A stretch of 50,063 nt of DNA, from the NCBI GenBank assembly GCA_032358255.1, contig JAULBX010026286.1, forward strand, positions 1 through 50,063. The letters are read 5' to 3'. The notes under the pieces were generated by a model. The model was not told where the DNA came from and did not search any database. It saw nothing but the letters and a program-made list of their open reading frames with translations. Below are positions 41,844-50,063 of the stretch, piece after piece. Both the position numbers and the translations under genes were made by a program. How positions within the stretch are numbered: the stretch's first letter is position 1; each line of letters starts with the position of its first letter. Origin of the DNA: Heterotrichella gracilis (lineage: Eukaryota; Sar; Xanthophyceae; Tribonematales; Xanthonemataceae).

Positions 41844-44800
41844 ATGGGGCGTGAGTATCGAAGTATCAAATTGTCAGTGGAACATGGCTTGGGTATCAAT
41901 TTTCAGGGCATCAACAAGTCAGCTGCGCACGTGCACGCTACGGGAATTGCCATCGTGCTGCTTGTGTCTGTAGCTGCAGGTAAGGATATGTGCACTGTGT
42001 GCACCGTCTTCCTCGTTTACACCCGCTGTGGTGGCGGTGGTTGTGGTTGTGATGGTGGTGGTGGTGGTGGTGGGCCTACCTATGGCTTGCTGGGGGATTG
42101 CCTTGCTGGCCTTGGGGCAAGGTGTTGCGGAGGACATGAAAGTATTTAAAAATGCAGGCAAACACAAGGCCTTTGGGCGGTCAACCTGATGTTATCACGT
42201 TTTGAACTGCTGATGTTGTCACATTATGGATTGCTGAGAGTTGGACACAGGTTATGGGGTATGCGGGGTTGTCATATCCCTTGCATTGTGTGCTTCAAGG
42301 CTGGCGCTGACTATTATTCTGGCTACTTGTCACTTGTCGTTCAACATTGTGAACTTGTAAGCCGAACACTGCAAGTTTGAGTCCAAGTTAAGGTGTAGAA
42401 GGTAATATTAAAGAGACAACCATTTGCAGAACATCACCCTGGCCCCGAGGGGATCACCACTGCCTTGCTTGCAGTAGCCAAACTGTAGACCACCAGCTGC
42501 AGGACAGCATGCCCCTCTAGAGCACACTACAAGCTCATACTGCGCGTCCCCGCCCGCAGTTGCCATCGCTGCAGAGCCCAGTAGCTTGAGCATCCACCGC
42601 CACCACCGGGGTGGCAAGATGATGATCGTGAGTGCGCTGCCCCCCGAGGCCTGCGACACCAACCTAGGGGGCTACATCTACACGCTGGCCATGAAGAACA
42701 AGGAGGACTACGCCAGGTGGGTGCTGGGTCCAGGGCTGAGGTAGCTGTGGGCCAGTCTAGGCAAGGGTAATAAGATAATAATAGTCCTATTATTATCTTA
42801 TTACCCTTGATCTAGGTCAGGGCGCGGTCGTTGCCTAAATCCTAGTCTATTAAGCCCCCAGCCTACACCGGGAAGGACCATACCAGGTGGGTACTGGGCT
42901 CAAGCTGGCTAAGTCTGTGCCTAGCCATCAATTCAGGACATAACCCCCCAGCAAGGTGGGTGGGGGGTAATGTCCACGCCCAAGGTGCATGGCGCGCAAT
43001 ATAGACGTGTGAGGATGGGGTTAGGGTTTAGGCTAGGGCTGCAACTACCCTAGCTGTCAGGGAGCAGGGTGTATGTCTGCTTGGTCTGTAACCCTTATCT
43101 ATAAACCCTACTCCAGGGGACTACGCCGGGTACACCACACAACACAGCACGACACCCACCACAGGTATTTTTGCAAATGCAGACACCACCCCCCACCCCC
43201 CACCACACCACACCCACCCACCTGCAGGTACCATGGGTACGACTTTTGGTATACTATTGGTCTGGCCAACAATACTTGTGGTGAGCGTTGGAACAAGGTC
43301 AACCTCATGCGCATCGTTGCAAACAAGGAGGAGTACCCTTGGCTCATGTGGACAGACTACGACACGTTGTTCCTGAACATGGCGCAGGTAGGGAAGTTGA
43401 ACCCTACACCTTTAGTCCATATAGGGAGGAGTGCCCTTGGTTTTTTGAACATACTACAACATCGTGTTCCTCAATATGCCACAGGTAGTAGGGAAATGCG
43501 GGGAACAAGTTGCATCACAGGTCTGACACGCTCCTTCTTCAAGACTTCCCTCCCCGTCGCATATTTGAGGCTGGCCTCTTGCTCTGTTGTATTATTGTCT
43601 GCTATGGAAGAAATGTCTTTATTCACTTCAATTCTTTTTGTTCGTCCAATGTCACACCCTTTGATGACATGAAGGGCAAAGGACCTGACCAACAACGTTG
43701 GCATGGCTCAAGATTCATGGGTTATCTCCGGGAATCATATTATTGGGGGGGTGATTTCATATTGATCGAGCTTTGTAAAACGTAATGACTTTGATTTAAT
43801 GTTTGGCAAAGCTTATACTGGAACCCACAAGACTGGTGATTGTGTATCGATATGTTATCCGTTCAAATGCCCTAATATGTGAGCATCGCATATCGCTTTA
43901 TATTACTAATTTTATTGTTTTTGTACCTGTTGTGGTGCAGGCCATACCCTTTGAGGACTTTGAGGGCAAGGACCTGATCATTTGGGGGGATAAGAAAAAA
44001 TTTTATGGGACAAATGACCCACTGAAAGGTGGGGAACTGCTGCGTTGGGAATTCAGGCTTCCCCTAAACCCTCATCCGGCATCTTAGTTTGTTATTATAG
44101 TCACGCGTTTTGGCTGTATGTCAAGGCTAGTCATTAATCTGCTTCAGGGTGGGAGGTTGTTGCATCGAGCGGTGTCTATAACCCCCTTGTCTCTACACCC
44201 TCAGTCTTGCATCGACCAGTTTGGAGATTTGGAGAATGCCAAATCATCGCCTTGGTTGTAAGGCTTCTATCATGAACCTTCCTTCACCGTCCCTCCGGCA
44301 AATCTATTGTCTTACACCCTAGTGCATATCTATGGTGGTAGGTTATTGTAAAGCCAACATCCGGAACCCTTATGCAATACCCTTGCTGCAAACTATACAA
44401 ATCCAACATCCTATACCCTACAGCACTGCCCTCCCGTCTAGCACCCAATCCAACCAACTGAACATGAAGGAAGTTTGCAAGCATACTAATTGGAAACGGC
44501 ATAAAAGCTGCAGATGGACTATTTAGGCATCTGAGATTGTGCTAATGTGATGCCAAACCAACTGCCGGCAGTCCTCCGCTGACGACTAGAAGCGTGAGCG
44601 TAATGAGCGTCCGGTTACCCATGCACGTTAAACACGCAATGAGGGTTGTGCAAATGGGGGTTGCACATACCACTTGGTATGTATCATGTGGACCATTGCA
44701 CCTTAGATCCTACATCCCTCAAACCCTAACATGTAGTTGGGTGTGCTGTGACAAATTGCGTCCTAAACCTCAAACTCTCTTGAACCCTAACCCGAACATG

Positions 44801-46258
44801 TACCTTGGCGTGTGCAGGCTGCAACGGCGGCGTGTGGATCGTTCGCAACACCCTCTGGGCACGCAACCTGCTCACCCAGTGGGCGTCCTACTGCTTCAAT
44901 TGGCAAACCAACGATGTGCTGCACGCGGTGAGGATTTAGACTTATGGTCAAGGGTGGCTGCACGAGGCAGCTTCCAGATATTAAATTGAACTGCTAGGGT
45001 TAAGAGTTAGGGGTAACAAGAGCTAGGGAGGGCACATGGCAAGTTGGTGGTGGCACGGAGATCTTGAGGAGAGGGAATATGGCCACGACGGAAGTGGTGT
45101 TTGGGTAGTTTGGGTGGTTGGGATTCCTAGGATACTAATGGCCACTATGGCCCTATAGGGCTGGCTGGGTAATGGGCATCCTCTAAATAGTAACCTTGGA
45201 AATGGAACAAGCAGTGTGCGGACAAACGTGGCAAGATGTGGTACACCCCGCTGCCAATCTTGTTGCTGGCCAACAATTCAGGCAATTCAACAATATAGTC
45301 ACATGCGCCCCAGCAGATCGGCATGGTCCGATCGCCCTCGCTCACCTGGGTTCTTCTGCGGGTGGCACAACACCCATTTATGTCCTGCAGACTATACTTG
45401 TATGGGCCATCCCTGTCCATGTGTAGTCTCAATCCCTAGGGTATATACATAATTCAGGGCATGCAAACAAGTGGTGCATTGAATGGTTGCCCTCTCCCCC
45501 CAACCTTGACCCTTGCGCACTCCTAGGACGGAGATGAAGAAGGATCTAAGCCAAGGGCCTAACCCGTACGGGTATGACCGATGAGATGTTGCGCTAAGAA
45601 CCACCATCCAAGATCCTTACTTTCTTGGGCGTTGCAACAAGCGTTGCGCGGAGCCGCCGCCTCTTAACATTGCCTCCCCCCTCCTTACCCCCCATTGTTG
45701 CCCCCACAGGAGATGAAAAAGGACTTGGGCGACATGTTCAACCCCCGCGGGAATGACCAGCAGGGCCTGGTGCACCTCATTGGCCACCACCCGGAGCGGA
45801 TACCAGGCTTCAAGGAAAAGATCATGATCCATGGGTGGGGATCCAAAGGCAAAGCCAACAACCATTGGGCTATGCAGGCCGTGTGGCCCGTGGTACCGGT
45901 TGCAGCAGGTAGGGTATCACAAGCCCCCAAGACAAACTTTGCTGGCTCATTTGTCAAAAATCTAGAGCTTGCATCGGAACAATGACCTCATCATTCTTTG
46001 GTTGGTGCAGACTTTGGCCTAAAGAACCTCATCTACCCTCCTGACACCAGCTACGGTATCACTGCGCTCATTGTGCACTTTGCGGGCTGCAAATTCTATG
46101 GTCCCAAGCATGCAAAATTCAACCTGACTGAGTGCACACACGACTTCCTCGCCACATACGCGCACGCCTACCGGTTGGCGCTTAACAAGCAGGGATTTGG
46201 GGAGGTGATGGATGACTTTGATTGGCGGGCGCCACTGCTGACCTTGGAGATGCATTGA
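41844..46258 (+). CDS. GT34-like (GMA12/MNN10) glycosyltransferase
   Basis: Expected to transfer a hexose or pentose from a nucleotide sugar inside the Golgi. Exons 41844-41979, 42560-42716, 43228-43387, 43941-44028, 44818-44927, 45710-45908 and 46011-46258 join in phase to 365 aa. It has type II topology: a short N-terminal tail and one membrane anchor at about 32-48 (TGIAIVLLVSVAAVAI). The fold markers of the family appear in order: YARYHGYDFWY, ERWNKVNLMR, WLMWTDYDTLFLN with the metal-binding DxD (about 141-143), DLIIWGD, CNGGVWIVRNTLWARNLL, NDQQGLVHLI and a C-terminal VHFAGCKFYG (His about 306). The acceptor sugar cannot be inferred. Ghost copies of exon edges sit in introns 2, 3 and 5, and one palindromic element is in intron 2. 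Confidence 0.86.
42762..42809. mobile_element. Palindromic mini-element in intron 2 of the GT34-like gene
   Basis: Two perfect 23-bp arms (CAAGGGTAATAAGATAATAA and onward) around a TC centre, 48 bp in all, nearly identical to the element at 28632. Flanking 7-mers GTCTAGG (42755-42761) and ATCTAGG (42810-42816) match in 6 of 7 bases, as expected of an ageing target-site duplication. Confidence 0.8.
42862..43140 (+). repeat. Ghost copies of the tail of GT34-like exon 2
   Basis: GGAAGGACCATACCAGGTGG at about 42870 and GGGGACTACGCCGGGTAC at about 43116 are decayed copies of the exon end AAGGAGGACTACGCCAG and its GTGGGT donor; the first is followed by the same GGGCTCAAGC..GG-type intron start. 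Both are downstream of the true exon. Confidence 0.72.
43405..43500 (+). repeat. Ghost copy of the tail of GT34-like exon 3
   Basis: From about 43427 the sequence GGAGTGCCCTTGG...GTTCCTCAATATG repeats the exon end encoding EEYPWLMWTDYDTLFLNMAQ and its GTAGGG donor, with indels. Confidence 0.8.
43645..43702 (+). repeat. Ghost copy of the head of GT34-like exon 4
   Basis: ACACCCTTTGATGACATGAA and following bases match the exon 4 head ATACCCTTTGAGGACTTTGA...AAGGACCTGA. It is upstream of the true exon at 43941. Confidence 0.75.
45520..45592 (+). repeat. Ghost copy of the head of GT34-like exon 6
   Basis: GGAGATGAAGAAGGATCTAA starts a decayed copy of the exon head encoding EMKKDLGDMFNPRGND (here EMKKDLSQGPNPYGYD, then TGA). 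It is upstream of the true exon at 45710. Confidence 0.85.
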
Positions 46259-47491
46259 GCCATGACCATGTGAATGCGTGCGGGCTATAGGTCTCCTTAC
46301 CACGAGGAATTGATGAAATTAATACGCAAGCCAACAACCGCCACGTGCAAGGCTATTGGTGACGCTCGATTCTGCATAATCTAGTAAATGTTAGAAGGCA
46401 CATCTATCACAATGGTTGACATGTTGACCATGCTCTTTAGCAGGCGCAGTTGTTCCAAACATCAGTTGCTATTTGCATGTCGGTGCCTGTACAGTGCCTT
46501 ATTCTAGCTTGCTTGGTGTTTTACTCGTAACTGTTTTACAAGTACTGAAAAACAGTTGCGCTGTAAGTGTGGCGCTTGCAACTGTTTAGAATTTGAGAAA
46601 CTCAAAAACCATGCTACAAATATTTATTACAAGATTTACAAGATTTTATTGCTGCCCCCTTCCCTCTATTTCTGGCTGTTTTCCAGGCTTTTTTGGGGGG
46701 TTTTCCATGCTTATATCATATTGCTGATCATGGTGTGTTGCAACATAACCTTTCCATTTGGGTTGGAAAAGCGTGGAAAAGGTAGACAGCCATTGCAATT
46801 CCATGACCAGTGAACAAAGGGTAATAGTATTGCAGTCAAAAGATTTTTTCCAATATTTTTCTATGTTTTTTTTTTTTTATGAAGGGTTTTCAAACTCCAT
46901 TTTTAGAAGCTGGCTGGCCAAACTTTGACAAGCTATCCACACCTTTCTAGTCTGATTTTTGGTGAGGTGCCTGCAGATGATCCCAATATGTGTGGTACGC
47001 GATGTGCTTGTCAGTAAACGACGACGCATGCATGCATATGTTGCGCAACCCATGTCGTGAGACGCTATAGTATGACTTCATGCGGACAGTGTAATTCATT
47101 GCTGGTTGTGGTTTGCCGCCGTGTGTGGGGGCGTTTTGTTTCATTCTTTCTTTCTTTCATATACAGAACTTGAGCGACAAACACGCAGCTGGGGATTGCC
47201 GTGCTTTAATTACACAGTTGGGGATTGGTTACACTCGGCCGTACCGTAAAATTGCGCGCGTCTTGAAAAGGTGAAAAGGTGAAGCGTTTTCGCCCAAAAA
47301 TCGCTGCGGTCATCGGGTTTACGTCATCGGGGTATCAAGACCCAAACCAAGTCCAGCACCCTAGCTCAACGTCTCCCTCGTTTAGACAAAAACGATGAAC
47401 GAAGGGTCGATTTTATGTGCCGTCTTTGCAAGCGCCGACACCCTTAAACTATAGTGTGTCACAGTGGTGGAGCAGGCCACGCTCTGCCAAC
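46259..47491. other. Intergenic, no gene supported
   Basis: Lower in GC than the left half of the window, with T and A runs near 46620-46880. No recognised motif apart from short open frames. Confidence 0.55.
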
Positions 47492-49312
47492 ATGCTTCTG
47501 TTGCCGGTGTTGCTGCTGTTCACCCGTTGCGTGTTCACCGCAAATTCCCCCGTCAACTGGTTGTCTTTACCTGCGAAGGATTCCAGCGCGGCGCAAGAGT
47601 TGCTGCAATCTTTTGAGCGTCAAAACGTGCGTGGCTACCTGCAGGCACTCCCAACAAGTCCTGGACACCGCAGGCTAAGTAGGTGAGGCGCTCTTTTTTC
47701 TCACAACTTGGTAGTTTCTTGCGTTCCAGGCTGGGACTGTCCAGGAATACAGGCAGAATAGCAGTCAGTCACACTTGGTGTTTTAAAGGCGCGTTGTCAT
47801 TTGAGGCACACTGGTGTGGCAATGTGGGCAGAATGCACACCCGCCCAACCTTGCAGATACGTGAAGTTAAGTACTAGTGACTCTGTGTTTATCCTTTCTG
47901 CAGCATTGCGCAACCCCTCATCTGGCAACCCCAGAGTGTAAGGCGACGTGCCCTACGTGACGGCACCAAAACCGCGCGGTTTCTGTCGAAGGTGTGCCTG
48001 GAACGTGTTGCTTGGACGTTTGATATTGGGCAACGCCGTCATGGGAAGATGCGTGCACTTGAAAGGAAATGGCGTCGCGTCCCATATGCACCAGAACTAT
48101 TGAAGGCCAACCCTTATCAAAAAACACTGGTATGTGCTTATTTGGCATGATGTCTTTGTCGCGACTTTGTATTTGTCTAATTACTTACGCCTTGTTGCTG
48201 GCAAGCTGAGTGGTCACAGCGTGCCTGGCATGGCGGTCATCAACAGCCCTATGTGTCCTTTGATTGACTGTGAGTTACTTGCCAAACCTACTAAATTTAT
48301 AGATTTTTTAATAACAAAATACAGCTCGTGATGGCCGCGCACTTTGTTGCAGGAATGCACATCAGGTTTCAACCTCCACATCTCTACAGCCAATGGCAGG
48401 TTTGGCAACAACATGATACAGTTGAGCTGTGCGATCTTTGCTGCCCAACAGACCTCGTCATTGGTTACATTGGGACAGGAGTTCACCGCCAAAGTGCAAT
48501 TGAATCGCGCAACTTGGGACTTTCGCCGCAATCACAGCATTGCCCAGACAGTTTCAAACCCATGTTCAACTATTATGGTTGCACACAAGTTTTTTCATCC
48601 CTGGGAATGCAGCTTTTGTGAGCCACACAGATTGGTGCCGTTTGTTCGCCGGCAGGTTTTGCTCCAGCATGTGGTGCCATATGTGCCTATAGCACAATCA
48701 TTCCTTAATACTTCGACGTTGGTAATACATGTACGCAGCGGGGACATTTTCACTACCTCAAACGCGCAGTCGATGAACGACGAAAACATGAACTGGTATA
48801 TGCAGCCCCCCTTGGCATATTATCAGCATGCCTCGTTGTCGGGTAACTACAGTCGGGTTTTAATGTTGGCAGAGGACAACAACAACCCTGTGGTCGATGC
48901 TCTGCTAGCGTGGAGACCAGAGCTGATCAAATGGAGCAACGGGACAACGGAGGAGGATGCTGCATTATTGCTAGGCAGTGCACATGTGGCGACGTCCATC
49001 AGCACCTTCAGCAACATGCTATCTCAAATGGCGCCAAGGCTGCATATGCTGCATGTACCTGGTTGTTCACGAGAGTCCTTCTTGAGACTTGACCTTATGA
49101 GTGTACCAGGAAGTGAAGATATGCAGGTGTTTGGGGATGATGTGACCGGAGAGGGTTGCAAGTCTTTGTTATTGGGATATTGCTACGAATTCCCGAATTG
49201 GCCCATAGATGAAACGTCTTCCTTTGGGGAATATAAAGTGCAGCTTTTGGAATACCCTCTTACTAGCATAGTTCGTCGGCGAATCATTGGCTGTCGGCCT
49301 TGGCCTGTTTGA
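47492..49312 (+). CDS. Fucosyltransferase-like protein
   Basis: Exons 47492-47682, 47904-48129 and 48353-49312 join in phase to 458 aa. The start ATG opens MLLLPVLLLFTRCVF, a signal peptide or membrane anchor, so a secretory-pathway location is expected. Exon 2 is basic and was placed by its open frame and splice phase. Exon 3 has ANGRFGNNMIQLSCAIFAA (about 152-170), like the glycine-rich loop of fucosyltransferases, and STLVIHVRSGDIF with the HxRxGD motif (about 265-270), which in alpha-1,2/1,6- and protein O-fucosyltransferases contacts GDP-fucose. Later blocks are RVLMLAEDNNNPVVDALLAW and GSAHVATSISTFSNML. Assignment to one CAZy family (GT11, GT23, GT37 or other) is not safe. Unlike the other genes it has no ghost exon copies and only two short introns. 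Confidence 0.72.
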
Positions 49313-50063
49313 TGGGTGTTCTTAATTTTTTTATTTATCTTGAAGATCACAATATTTCCTTCAAAATTCCCTTTCTTTTTTCTCTTTCTTTCTTTCTCCA
49401 AACTAGAAGATCAGAATGGCATAATGGCACAATTTTTGACTTGGGACTTGTGCAAAAGCCATAGGGTTGAGTTAGACAGCATCATGTTGAAGATGAACAC
49501 CACTTACACCACTTTATTTTTTGAAGTCCACAGTACCACGACATCAGAAGAAAAACATTTTATGTTTGTTGTGCTAATATTTCCAGAAACTTGTTTAGTT
49601 TTTTTGGTAGTGAATGTGGGGTTAATGTGGCTCCATTATTTCACAGACTTTTAGTAAGCAGGGTGACTTTATCATAAAGCGCATCCAACAGTCTTGTGAG
49701 TACAGGCCGGCTATCTGATTGTGCCTGTCAAATAAGTTCTTGTAAATCTCGTATAACATCATCTTGTATATCATGATTTTTCAACTTACAAGTTGCAACT
49801 TGCTCCATTGTGATCCAATATAACAGGTTGGTGTGTGCCACAAGGTTGAACTAGAAATGGATTTTAAACAGATACCCTGATTAATCAATTGATTCCTGTA
49901 TTCATTATCCCGACGCAAAGTTCATGGTATGCCCTAGATCCATTATCCCGACGCAATGTTCATGGTATACCCTAGATCCAGAGGTAAAGCCGGTGTGACA
50001 ATTGCAATCAGAAAGGACTTTGCCCCCTCAACAATGACCACCCGACACCCCATCCCTCGCAAT
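49313..50063. other. Downstream region with a 38-bp direct repeat
   Basis: AT-rich 3' flank of the fucosyltransferase-like gene. Two adjacent 38-bp units, 49903-49940 and 49941-49978, begin CATTATCCCGACGCAA and end CCTAGATC and differ at two bases. No further gene seen before the window ends. Confidence 0.7.

Noticed and set aside
46805..46835. A fourth palindromic element (AAAGGGTAATAG)
   Set aside because: Only the first dozen bases match; no opposite arm or flanking duplication is present.

Overview
The window is nuclear DNA of an intron-rich eukaryote. Ordinary GT-AG (and some GC-AG) introns can be placed with consistent phase across every gene I modelled. The plant-type arogenate dehydratase with a putative transit peptide, the GT34-type glycosyltransferase and the plant-type telomere-like heptamers (AAACCCT/TTTAGGG) inside introns point to a photosynthetic eukaryote. 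A green alga, possibly prasinophyte-like, is my inference and is not proven. The coordinates begin in a poly-G run and include one 100-N assembly gap.

Layout: (1) 1-3032 (+), 3' part of a proline-rich, SPFGG-repeat protein of unknown function. (2) 5195-9359 (+), an eight-exon arogenate/prephenate dehydratase (399 aa), the final or near-final step of phenylalanine synthesis, probably plastidial. (3) 10495-15619 (+), an eight-exon secreted protein of 449 aa. (4) 16898-39856, a cluster of six paralogues of an unrecognised multi-pass membrane protein of about 350-380 aa, oriented - - + + - +. Copies 2/3 form a head-to-head inverted pair and copies 4/5 a tail-to-tail inverted pair. Copies 1, 2, 4 and 6 read through; copies 3 and 5 carry single-base frameshifts in the last exon. 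(5) 41844-46258 (+), a seven-exon GT34-like Golgi glycosyltransferase (365 aa). (6) 47492-49312 (+), a three-exon fucosyltransferase-like protein (458 aa). The stretches between them hold no gene I can support.

The most striking pattern is not a gene. Almost every intron-rich gene carries decayed 'ghost' copies of its own exon edges. Copies of an exon's beginning, with the acceptor, lie upstream of the true exon; copies of an exon's end, with the donor, lie downstream. That is the geometry expected from repeated tandem duplication across splice junctions. A second non-gene signal is a tiny palindromic element of 48-57 bp found three times, each time between 7-bp direct repeats that look like target-site duplications.

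The genes do not form one pathway. The two glycosyltransferases at the right end could both act in the secretory pathway, but adjacency alone is weak evidence in a eukaryote.
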